Shown piece after piece: positions 26,286 to 33,693 of a DNA stretch of 54,870 nt. The stretch's first letter is position 1. Each line of letters starts with the position of its first letter. The translations under genes were made by a program, and so were the position numbers. The notes below the pieces were generated by a model. It was not told where the DNA came from. It made no database searches and was given only the letters and a program-made list of their open reading frames with translations. Location: the NCBI GenBank assembly GCA_028287115.1, contig JAQBQF010000366.1, positions 1 through 54,870 of the forward strand, in the 5' to 3' direction. This stretch comes from Myxococcales bacterium. Lineage in GTDB: Bacteria; Myxococcota_A; Polyangia; Haliangiales; Haliangiaceae.

Positions 26286-27259
26286 AACCCATCCTCGTCG
26301 CACTGATCATCTTCTTCGGCGGTGGGCTCCTCGGCAGCGGCACCGCGCATGCCGACGACACCTTCGAAACCAAGGCAGCCGGTGCGCAGCGGATCCACCG
26401 TCTCGAGAACCTCGTATGGGCGCTCACCGCGTCGTGCGATGCCGGTGACGACACGCAGAAGCGCCAGTGCAAGCACGTCCGTGATGCGCGCGCGGCCGAG
26501 TTGACGAGCGGCAAGCTGTTGATCGATGCCGATAGCGACGCGTTCGACGTCGGCGCGTTCAGCACGCAGAAGAAGTCGGTGCCGGTCGTGTTGTCATCGT
26601 GCATTCGCTGCGGTGGCGTCGACCTCGAAGGCAAGACCTGGTACGTCGTCGGCACGGGCACGGCGCCCGTGTTCGACGGTGGCAAGCTGCACCCACCGAA
26701 GCTCTACGACAACGCACGCGCGTTCGCCGATGAAGCCGCCGCGCAAGCGTGGGCCAAGGCGGTCGCCAACGTTCGCGTGCAAATGCTCGTGAAGATTCCG
26801 GCGAAGCCGAAGTGGCAGGTCGACGGCAAGAACGGGCTCGCCCTCGAGATCCTCGGCTATCGCGTGTACTCCGCGTGCGACGGCTCGATCGTCGGCGCGA
26901 GCCCGACCTCGGGACCTGCCGAAGCGGACAAGAAGCAGTGCGCGAAGGTCGTCGCGCAGCCCGTCGAAGACGAGACCGCGAAGGGGCCGACCGTCGAGCT
27001 GACCGCGTCGGTGATTCGCGAGGCGATGCAACCGGTCGTCGACGCGTCGCATGCCTGCTTCGAAAATTTCGGAGTCGCGGGCAAGGCGAAGCTGCGGATC
27101 ACGATTGGCCAAGACGGCTCGATCCTCAAGTACGAGCAGCAGGGCGAGTTCGAGCACACGCCGACCGGCGAGTGCATCGACAAGGCGATGGGCGAAGCAA
27201 AGTTCCCGCGATCGAAGAAGCCGAAGACGTCGATCGCCTTCCCGATCACGTTGCAGTGA
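26282..27259 (+). CDS. Secreted protein with AgmX/PglI-like C-terminal domain
   Basis: 325 residues with a signal peptide (LVALIIFFGGGLLGSGTAHA|DD). The middle has CIRCGG and other Cys. The last 90 residues (REAMQPVVDASHACFENFGV, then LRITIGQDGSILKYEQQG, then ECIDKAMGEAKFPRS) have the pattern of the AgmX/PglI C-terminal domain with its paired Cys. A smaller relative of the domain at the end of the 20023-21681 protein. Its start and stop overlap the neighbouring genes by four bases each. Confidence 0.75.
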   Translation: MKPILVALIIFFGGGLLGSGTAHADDTFETKAAGAQRIHRLENLVWALTASCDAGDDTQKRQCKHVRDARAAELTSGKLLIDADSDAFDVGAFSTQKKSVPVVLSSCIRCGGVDLEGKTWYVVGTGTAPVFDGGKLHPPKLYDNARAFADEAAAQAWAKAVANVRVQMLVKIPAKPKWQVDGKNGLALEILGYRVYSACDGSIVGASPTSGPAEADKKQCAKVVAQPVEDETAKGPTVELTASVIREAMQPVVDASHACFENFGVAGKAKLRITIGQDGSILKYEQQGEFEHTPTGECIDKAMGEAKFPRSKKPKTSIAFPITLQ

Positions 27260-28053
27260 CCACCATCGACGAGATGCTCGACGCGCTGTGGCGCGACTAC
27301 GTCGCTCAGGCGCCTCAGGCCCTGCGCATTCACCGGCTCCTCGGAGAACGCGGCGAGCGAGTCCGTAACGATCACATCGCGCTGCGCACGTACGGGCTGC
27401 CGGGGATCGGCATCTCGGCGCTCGCGGCGCCGTTCGAGGCGCACGGCTGGCAGCGGCGCGACCGCTACCGCTTCGATGACAAGCACCTGATCGCGTACTA
27501 CTGGCAGCACCCCGATCCGCTGCGGCCGAAGGTCTTCATCAGCGAGCTGTGCGTGTCAGAGATGGCGTTCGGCACGCAACAGATCATCGATCGGCTCGTC
27601 GCACAGCTGCCACGTGATTTCGGCGCTCGCGCGGATCTGCCGTGGGCGGGCAGGCCGTGGCAGATCAAGCGCGCCGAGTACGAGACGATGATCCTCGGCA
27701 GCGAATATGCCGCGTGGGTCGGGGCCTTCGGGTTTCGAGTCAACCACTTCACCGTCGACGTCAATCACCTGACGACGTTTCCGGACCTGCAATCGCTCGA
27801 TGCGTTCCTCGTCGAGCACGGGTTTCGACTCAACGACGCCGGGGGCGCGATCAAGGGCACGCGCGCGGAGTGCCTGGAACAGTCGTCGACGCGCGCGGAC
27901 TCGATCGCGGTCGAGTTCTCCGATGGGACGCTCGAGATTCCGTCCTGCTATTACGAGTTCGCGAAGCGGCATCGGCTGCCGTCGGGTGAGCTGTTCCAGG
28001 GGTTCGTGCCGGCATCGGCCGACAAGATCTTCGAGTCGACCGACCGCAAATAA
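27256..28053 (+). CDS. DUF1338 protein, 2-oxoadipate dioxygenase/decarboxylase (HglS/YdcJ) family, short form
   Basis: 265 residues from GTG 27256, overlapping the previous stop (GTGA). The family is a non-haem Fe(II) enzyme; characterised HglS converts 2-oxoadipate to D-2-hydroxyglutarate in lysine catabolism. The expected metal ligands are visible: His in RNDHIALRTYG, His in FRVNHFTVDVNHL and Glu in CYYEFAKRH. The RIHRLLGERGERVRNDHIAL opening is characteristic. It is much shorter than Pseudomonas HglS and nearer the plant and environmental short forms. No lysine-degradation gene is nearby, and the operon partners are membrane and secreted proteins, so the substrate is uncertain. Confidence 0.85.
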   Translation: MTTIDEMLDALWRDYVAQAPQALRIHRLLGERGERVRNDHIALRTYGLPGIGISALAAPFEAHGWQRRDRYRFDDKHLIAYYWQHPDPLRPKVFISELCVSEMAFGTQQIIDRLVAQLPRDFGARADLPWAGRPWQIKRAEYETMILGSEYAAWVGAFGFRVNHFTVDVNHLTTFPDLQSLDAFLVEHGFRLNDAGGAIKGTRAECLEQSSTRADSIAVEFSDGTLEIPSCYYEFAKRHRLPSGELFQGFVPASADKIFESTDRK

Positions 28054-28070
28054 GGTCAGACCGTCTGACC
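28054..28070. repeat. 17-bp perfect palindrome between convergent genes
   Basis: GGTCAGACCGTCTGACC: arms GGTCAGAC and GTCTGACC around a single C. It starts right after the DUF1338 stop codon and ends 4 bp before the PilZ stop. There is no U-tract on either strand, so a bidirectional terminator is possible but not typical; a REP-like element is the alternative. Confidence 0.5.
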
Positions 28071-28074
28071 CCTC

Positions 28075-28431
28075 TTACAGCCCGGTCAACGACGAGAAGT
28101 AGTCGTTCAGCTCGAGCAGGATGTCGACGTCGACGCCGACGAACTGGACGCCCATGCCGAGGGTTCCATCGACCCACCGAACCACGGCGGGCAAGGTGAA
28201 AATCTGATCGGAGGTCGGTAGCGTGAGCTCGACGGTCAAGAACGTGCCGGTCGGTAGAATCGCTTGCGATGCGATGAAAGCGCCCCCGATCCCGATATTT
28301 CGAGTCTCGGCGGCGACCCAAGGCCGGTCTTGGCCTTCGACTGCCGTAGGCCGAAACCGCACGGGCATGACCCGGCCGGGCCGCGGTTTGCCGCGAAAGT
28401 GCTGCCGGCGTTCGTGCTGCGACTTTTCCAT
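28075..28431 (-). CDS. PilZ domain protein (myxobacterial TIGR02266-type)
   Basis: 118 residues, essentially one PilZ domain. The basic N-terminal loop (ERRQHFRGKPRPGR) supplies the Arg residues that bind c-di-GMP, followed by PVRFRP. The second motif, usually (D/N)xSxxG, reads NIGIGGAF, so the Ser is Gly. The C-terminal RWVDGTLGMGVQFVGV fits the TIGR02266 PilZ family of Myxococcus. The Ser-to-Gly change may weaken ligand binding. It may be a c-di-GMP effector for envelope or motility functions. Confidence 0.88.
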   Translation of the reverse strand: MEKSQHERRQHFRGKPRPGRVMPVRFRPTAVEGQDRPWVAAETRNIGIGGAFIASQAILPTGTFLTVELTLPTSDQIFTLPAVVRWVDGTLGMGVQFVGVDVDILLELNDYFSSLTGL

Positions 28432-28539
28432 GCCCGAGGGACGATCATAGCCGGTTTTGGGTGGCGAGATTTTATTGATCCGTGAGGCGCCGCAGGACTT
28501 TACGCGACCCCGGAACCCCTATACGTTGCGCCCGCGATC

Positions 28540-30387
28540 GTGAAAGTTCACCTGATCGGAATCGGTGGCACGGGCATGGGCGCCGTGGCGGGGTTACTGG
28601 CGGCCGCGGGGCACGAAGTCCGCGGGTCGGATGCCGCCGTGTATCCACCGATGAGCGAGCAACTCGCCGCGCTCGGCGTGCCGGTGATGATGCCGTACGC
28701 GGCCGGGAACCTCGAATGGGGTCCGGAGCTGGTCGTGGTCGGCAACGTCCACGGCAAGACGCACGTCGAAGTGCAGGCCGCGCAGGAACGCGGCATCACG
28801 CTGACGTCGTTCCCGGCGGTGATCGGCGACCGATTGCTCGAGGGCAAGCACTCGATCGTGATCGCCGGCACGCATGGCAAGACGACCACGACCTCGCTTG
28901 TCGCGCATATCCTGCTCTCCGCCGGTCGCGATCCGTCGATGTTCGTCGGTGGCGTGCCGGTGAGCATGGGGCAGGGCTGGCGACTCGGTCAGGGCGAATG
29001 CTTCGTGATCGAAGGCGACGAGTACGACACCGCGTTCTTCGACAAGGGGCCGAAGTTCGCGCACTACAAGCCGCGCACGGTGATCCTGACGAGCGTCGAG
29101 CTCGACCACGTCGATATCTTTCCGTCGTTCGATGCGGTGCGTGACACGTTCAAGAAGCTGATCGCACTGATCCCGAGTGACGGGCTGCTCGTCGTGTACG
29201 CGGAGTCTCCGGACGCGCTCGTGGTCGCGCGCCACGCGACCTGCAACGTCGAGCAATACGCCGTGCTCGACGACGCCGAGGGCGTGCCGCCCGCCGGTGT
29301 CACGTGGTGGGCGCAGAACCTCGAGGTCGGCAAGTCGGGACGCGTCTCGTTCGACGTGTTCCACAAGGGCGAGCGGTACGAGCGGTTCGAGACGCTGCTG
29401 GTCGGCCGGCACAACGTCGCGAACTGTGTCGCGGCGATCGCCGTGTGCCATTCGCGCGGGGTTTCCATCCGCGAGATCCAGCGCGGGATCAATAGCTTTG
29501 CGGGCGTTCGGCGGCGTCAGGAGCTCCGCGGGATCGCGGGCGGCGTCACGGTGCTCGACGACTACGCGCATCATCCGACCGCCGTGCGCGAGACGCTGAA
29601 GGCGTTGCGCAAGCGCTATCCGAAGCGCCGCTTGATTGCCGTCTACGAGCCGCGCTCGGCCACGAGCCGGCGCAAGACGTTCCAGCACGAGTTCGTCGAT
29701 GCGTTCGCGCATGCGGACGAGGTGATCGTCGGCAAGCTGTTCGATCCGACCAAGATTCCGATCGATCAGCGATTCGATCCGGAGAAGCTCGCGCTCGATC
29801 TGCACCGCAGCGGCACGAAGGCGAGCTACACGCCCGAGGTCGACGCGATCGTGAAGCAGCTCGCGGAGAGTGCGGCGCCGGGCGATGTCGTCGTGGCGCT
29901 GTCGTCGGGCAGCTTCGACGGGCTCCACGACAAGCTGCTCGACGCGATCGGTGATGCGATGCGGCCCGCGCAGCGCGGCGACATGGCCGGCGTGCGCGCG
30001 ATGCTCGCGGAAGCCGGCCTCGATTCGGAGCCGGCGCGCGACGAGCAGTTCTCATCGTTCTACGTGCTACGCAACGAGCAAGGCAATGTTGGCTCGGTCG
30101 CGCTCGAAGTATTTGGAGATGATGCGGTGCTGCGCGCGCTCGCGGTGCATCCCGAGTGTCGAGGTGCCGGCTACGGCTGGATGCTCGCCGACATGGCGGT
30201 GAGCCAGGCGCGGTGGCGTGGCGTCCGGCGGATCTATCTGCTGACCGAGTCGGCCAGTGACTTCTTTGCGGCGAAGTTCGGGTTTCGCATCGTCGATCGC
30301 TCGACACTGGCGAAGCTCGTCGCCGCGAGTGAGACCTTCTCCGCACCGGCCGGCGCAGGTCAGGTCGCGATGCGCCTCGATCTGTAG
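28540..30387 (+). CDS. mpl: Mpl-type UDP-MurNAc:tripeptide ligase fused to a C-terminal GNAT acetyltransferase
   Basis: 615 residues in one uninterrupted frame. Residues 1-465 are a Mur ligase: Rossmann GIGGTGMGAVAG, P-loop AGTHGKTTTTS (109-119), EGDEYDTAFFDKGPKF typical of Mpl, ELDHVDIF, and VLDDYAHHPTA. Mpl reattaches recycled L-Ala-gamma-D-Glu-mDAP to UDP-MurNAc in peptidoglycan recycling. Residues about 472-615 form a complete GNAT domain related to ArsN2-type acetyltransferases: MRPAQRGDMAGVRAML, LRALAVHPECRGAGYGWML (acetyl-CoA loop R-G-x-G-x-G) and YLLTESASDFFAAKFGFR. The GTG at 28540 is the start. The inositol-phosphatase gene begins at the next base after the stop, so an operon is likely. 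Confidence 0.88.
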   Translation: MKVHLIGIGGTGMGAVAGLLAAAGHEVRGSDAAVYPPMSEQLAALGVPVMMPYAAGNLEWGPELVVVGNVHGKTHVEVQAAQERGITLTSFPAVIGDRLLEGKHSIVIAGTHGKTTTTSLVAHILLSAGRDPSMFVGGVPVSMGQGWRLGQGECFVIEGDEYDTAFFDKGPKFAHYKPRTVILTSVELDHVDIFPSFDAVRDTFKKLIALIPSDGLLVVYAESPDALVVARHATCNVEQYAVLDDAEGVPPAGVTWWAQNLEVGKSGRVSFDVFHKGERYERFETLLVGRHNVANCVAAIAVCHSRGVSIREIQRGINSFAGVRRRQELRGIAGGVTVLDDYAHHPTAVRETLKALRKRYPKRRLIAVYEPRSATSRRKTFQHEFVDAFAHADEVIVGKLFDPTKIPIDQRFDPEKLALDLHRSGTKASYTPEVDAIVKQLAESAAPGDVVVALSSGSFDGLHDKLLDAIGDAMRPAQRGDMAGVRAMLAEAGLDSEPARDEQFSSFYVLRNEQGNVGSVALEVFGDDAVLRALAVHPECRGAGYGWMLADMAVSQARWRGVRRIYLLTESASDFFAAKFGFRIVDRSTLAKLVAASETFSAPAGAGQVAMRLDL

Positions 30388-31173
30388 ATGCAAGAGCTGT
30401 TGGAAGTAGCGAGGGTCGCCGCGCGAGAGGCTGCGGAGCTGCTCCGCACCGCGCATGCCGAGCACGTCACCGCGAAGGGCAATCCACGCGACCTCGTGAC
30501 CGAATGGGATCTGCGCTCGGAAGAAACGATCCGGCGCGTCCTCGATGAACGCTCGCCGGGAATTCCGGTGCTCGGTGAAGAAGGCGGCCAGACGGGAGCC
30601 GGCGGCGAGCTGCGCTGGCTCGTCGATCCGATCGATGGGACCGTCAACTTCGCGCATGGCCTTCCCATCTGGTCGATCGCGATCGCGCTCGAGCGCGGCG
30701 GTGACGTGCTGGTCGGCGTCGTCAACGCGCCTGCGCTCGGCTGGTGGTTCGAGGCCGCGCAGGGTGGTGGCGCGAGCGATGGCGCGGCACCGCTGCGAGT
30801 CAGCAGGCAATCGCGGCTCGATCAGTCGCTGCTGACGACCGGGTTTCCGTACGATCGCGCGACCTCACCGGAAAATAATTTCGCCGAGTGGGAGCATCTC
30901 CAGCGGCGCGCGGGTGCGTGCCGGCGACTCGGGTGCGCCTCGATCGATCTTTGCCTGGTCGCGCGCGGCTGGATGGACGGTTACTGGGAGCGCAAGCTCA
31001 AGCCGTGGGACGTCGCGGCGGGCGCGTTGATCGTGCGTGAGGCCGGCGGGACCGTGACGAATACGACGGGGGGGCTGTTCGACCCCCACGCGGGAGAGGT
31101 CGTGGCGTCGAACGGTGCTATTCATTCTGAGCTGATCGCCGAGCTCGGACGCGTGCGCCGACCGGCGGGCTAG
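30388..31173 (+). CDS. Inositol monophosphatase family phosphatase
   Basis: 261 residues. All metal-binding motifs are present: GEEGG (about residue 63), DPIDGTVNFAHGLP, and WDVAAGALIVREAGG. The family is Mg2+-dependent and includes inositol-1-phosphatase, 3'(2'),5'-bisphosphate nucleotidase and histidinol-phosphatase-like enzymes; the substrate cannot be fixed. The start codon directly follows the stop of the Mpl fusion and the M24 gene starts 9 bp after its stop. Confidence 0.92.
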   Translation: MQELLEVARVAAREAAELLRTAHAEHVTAKGNPRDLVTEWDLRSEETIRRVLDERSPGIPVLGEEGGQTGAGGELRWLVDPIDGTVNFAHGLPIWSIAIALERGGDVLVGVVNAPALGWWFEAAQGGGASDGAAPLRVSRQSRLDQSLLTTGFPYDRATSPENNFAEWEHLQRRAGACRRLGCASIDLCLVARGWMDGYWERKLKPWDVAAGALIVREAGGTVTNTTGGLFDPHAGEVVASNGAIHSELIAELGRVRRPAG

Positions 31174-31181
31174 GAGCTCGG

Positions 31182-32744
31182 ATGAACAAGATCCTCACGA
31201 TCGCGATCGTCGGTTGGCTCGCAGGCGTTGCCGGCGCGCAGCCGGCGAAGAAGCCGAAGCAGGATTTGCCGATCGATCCGTATGCGGAGCCGAAGCCCGC
31301 TCCGAAACCCAAGAAAGCCGCGCCGGTGGATCCGTATGCGGATCCCAAGAAGGCCGCGCCGGTCGATCCGTACGCGGATCCGAAGAAGGCACCGGTCGAT
31401 CCATACGCGGATCCGAAGAAAGCACCGATTGATCCAAGGAACGCGCCGGTCGATCCGAAGGGAAAGCCGCCCGTCGATCCGAATGTGAAGGCCGCGCCGG
31501 TGGATCCGATCGATCCCAAAGCGGGCAAGCCGGTCGATCCGTACGCGACCTCGATTCCATCGCGGATCGGGCTCACCGACGTGTCATCGGTGCAGGGACT
31601 CCTCGCGGTGCAGCGGCTCGATGCGTGGCTGCTCTACGATCGCGATGGCTCCAATCCGATCGCGGTGCGAATCGTCGCGCCCGAAGGTCACCCGCAGCGC
31701 CCGTGGTTCTACATGATCCCGGCGGCCGGCGAGCCGATCGCGCTCGTGCACAACGCCGAGCAGCGCAGCTTCGACCACTTGCCGGGCAAGAAGCTGACGT
31801 ATCTGGGCTATCGCGATCTCGATAAACAGCTGCGCACGCTGCTCAAGGGCGTGAAGTCCGTCGCGGCGGAGTACTCGCCGAAGGCGGCGGTGCCGAACGT
31901 ATCTCGTGTCGATGCGGGCACGCTCGAGATGATTCGCGCGGCGGGTATCAACGTGCGGTCGTCCGAGACGCTCGTGCAGTACACGAAGGCGATCTGGGGC
32001 GATGCGGGGCGCACGGCGCATTACGTGGCAGTCCATCACATCGTCGAGCTGCGTAAAGAAGCGCTCGCGTTCGTGACGAAGCGCCTGCTGGCTCACGAGC
32101 CGGTCAGCGAGTACGAGGTGCAACAGCGGATCGTCCACGGCATGACGATGCGCGGCCTTGCGGGTGCGCCACCGGTGGTCGCCGCGAGCGTCAACACGGC
32201 GGATCCGTACTACGTGCCGAACGCGGCGAAGACCGCGCAGATCCAACCGGGCGATCTGATCGTGATCTCGCTCGCCGCGAAGCTCGATCGGCCAGAGGGC
32301 ATCTACGCGGCGCAGACGTGGTGCGCGGTTGCAGATCGCACGGTCCCGGATCGGTTCTCGAAGGCGTTCGAGACGATCAGCCTCGCGCGCGATCAAGCGC
32401 TTGTCCTGATCACGGATCGCAGCCGCAAGCATCGCCCCGTCACTGGTGCCGAAGTCGATCAAGCAACGCGGTCGTTTCTGAAGAAAGCCGGCGTCGTCGA
32501 TCAAGTCATGCACCGCACCGGTCACTCGATCGACAACGACCTGCAGGGTGGCGGCGCAGACCTCGACGACTTCGAGGTCAAAGACACGCGCATCCTGACG
32601 CCCGGCACCGGCTTCACCGTCGGCCCCGGCCTCTACTTCCCCGGTCAGTTCGGCATCCGGACCGAAGTCTCCGTCTACCTCGCGCCCAACGGGCCCGAAG
32701 TGACAACGCCGGCCCAAGAAGAAGTCGAAGCCCTCCTGAAATAG
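31182..32744 (+). CDS. Secreted M24-family (Xaa-Pro aminopeptidase-like) protein with DPYADPKK repeats, probably inactive
   Basis: 520 residues. A signal peptide (ILTIAIVGWLAGVAGA|QP) is followed by Lys/Pro/Asp-rich repeats built on APVDPYADPKK (about 28-125; DNA 31267-31560). Next come a creatinase-like N-domain (RLDAWLLYDRDGSNPIA) and a pita-bread catalytic domain. In active M24B enzymes five residues bind two metals. Here the first two Asp positions read ISLAAK and IYAAQTW (Ser, Ala), the His is present in HRTGHSIDND, the Glu of S-I-E-P-G is Gly in FTVGPGLY, and the last Glu remains in IRTEVSVY. Three of five ligands are gone. A binding or structural role is more likely than peptidase activity. 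Confidence 0.82.
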   Translation: MNKILTIAIVGWLAGVAGAQPAKKPKQDLPIDPYAEPKPAPKPKKAAPVDPYADPKKAAPVDPYADPKKAPVDPYADPKKAPIDPRNAPVDPKGKPPVDPNVKAAPVDPIDPKAGKPVDPYATSIPSRIGLTDVSSVQGLLAVQRLDAWLLYDRDGSNPIAVRIVAPEGHPQRPWFYMIPAAGEPIALVHNAEQRSFDHLPGKKLTYLGYRDLDKQLRTLLKGVKSVAAEYSPKAAVPNVSRVDAGTLEMIRAAGINVRSSETLVQYTKAIWGDAGRTAHYVAVHHIVELRKEALAFVTKRLLAHEPVSEYEVQQRIVHGMTMRGLAGAPPVVAASVNTADPYYVPNAAKTAQIQPGDLIVISLAAKLDRPEGIYAAQTWCAVADRTVPDRFSKAFETISLARDQALVLITDRSRKHRPVTGAEVDQATRSFLKKAGVVDQVMHRTGHSIDNDLQGGGADLDDFEVKDTRILTPGTGFTVGPGLYFPGQFGIRTEVSVYLAPNGPEVTTPAQEEVEALLK

Positions 32745-33034
32745 GGACGGTGCACACTGTCGCTACCAGCGATCTCGAACCGCGCGAGATCACGTCAGCA
32801 CGGCTAAGCCGCACGGCTGTGCGCGGACTCGCAGGTCGCAAGTTTCAGCTCCCGCCAACCGACGGACTTGCAGATCGTCTCGTGGCTCCGGGCTAAGGCG
32901 TGGCTCCCGGCTAAGGCGCGCGGCTGTTCGCGGACTTGCAGATCGCAAGTTTCAACAGTGTGCACCGCCCCTCGTTCAGCTTCGGCTAATCAAGGACTTG
33001 CAGATCGCAAGTTGTCAAAGTGTGCACCGTCCCT
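32743..33034. repeat. 292-bp repeat element with 16-bp terminal inverted repeats
   Basis: The gap is bounded by AGGGACGGTGCACACT (32743-32758) and its exact reverse complement (33019-33034); a 15/16 copy of the right end lies at 32957-32972. Inside are four copies of a GGACTTGCAGATCGCAAG hairpin unit at 32825, 32864, 32932 and 32994 (ACTTGC/GCAAGT arms in the good copies) and an 18-bp tandem of GCGTGGCTCCSGGCTAAG at about 32881-32917. No gene is encoded. It looks like a non-autonomous, MITE- or REP-like element. Its left end overlaps the stop codon of the M24 gene. Confidence 0.7.
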
Positions 33035-33061
33035 GGCTCCGCTGCGTAGACTGCGCGGGTG

Positions 33062-33625
33062 ATGGTTTCCGCGTTGATCTTGGCGGGCGGGCGCGCGACC
33101 CGCTTCGGCGGGATTGCGAAGCACGAGATCGTGATCGACGGCGAGACGATCTTTGCGCGGCAGGTGCGCGTACTCGCGCCACGGGTGGGCGAGATCGTGA
33201 TTTCGGCGCCGCGCGATGTGGCCGGCTATCGGACGGTGCGAGATCAGGTCGACGGCGGCGGCCCGCTCGCGGGTATCGCAGCCGGGCTTCGTGCCGTCTC
33301 CACGCCGTGGTTGCTCGTCGTTGCCGGCGACATGCCGAATCTGCATCCCGCCATGATCGATCTGATGATCGCGGCCCGCGCCGATGACATCGACGCCATC
33401 GGGTTGCGGGTCGGCGGGCTCCCCGAGCCGCTGTTCTGCATGTTGCACGCGCGCGCACAGGGGGCGGTCGAACGCCGGCTTGCCGCGAAGCGCTACAAAG
33501 CGAGCGGTCTTCTGACAGAAGAGGCCCTGCGTGTTCGCTGGATCGAAGAGGAGGCGTTGCGCGCGATCGATCCCGAGCTCACCGCACTGGTCAACGTAAA
33601 CAAGCCAGACGATATGCCACGGTAA
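33062..33625 (+). CDS. mobA: Molybdenum cofactor guanylyltransferase
   Basis: 187 residues from ATG 33062 (GTG 33059 is directly upstream). The nucleotidyltransferase P-loop is ALILAGGRATRFGG with the conserved Lys in IAKHEI. Further motifs are DQVDGGGPLAGIAAGLR and VVAGDMPNL with the metal-binding Asp, and a C-terminal TALVNVNKPDD typical of MobA. It attaches GMP to molybdopterin to make Mo-bis-MGD cofactor. No other moa/mob/moe gene or molybdoenzyme is in the window. Confidence 0.9.
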   Translation: MVSALILAGGRATRFGGIAKHEIVIDGETIFARQVRVLAPRVGEIVISAPRDVAGYRTVRDQVDGGGPLAGIAAGLRAVSTPWLLVVAGDMPNLHPAMIDLMIAARADDIDAIGLRVGGLPEPLFCMLHARAQGAVERRLAAKRYKASGLLTEEALRVRWIEEEALRAIDPELTALVNVNKPDDMPR

Positions 33626-33655
33626 GTCGCTGGTTTGTTTGCGAGAACGAGAGCG

Positions 33656-33684
33656 TTTACGTTTGGGTTTTCATCCTGTATAGC
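33656..33684 (+). promoter_or_regulatory. Candidate sigma-70-type promoter of dusB
   Basis: TTTACG (33656-33661), 17 bp, TATAGC (33679-33684); each box matches four of six consensus bases. It lies in a locally AT-richer 68-bp gap, and a start site about 7 bp downstream would leave almost no leader before the GTG at 33694. By eye only. Confidence 0.35.
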
Positions 33685-33693
33685 TTTCGCGCT

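Noticed and set aside
28054..28070. Classical rho-independent terminator at the palindrome
   Set aside because: The loop is one base and no T-run follows on either strand, so it is listed only as a palindrome.
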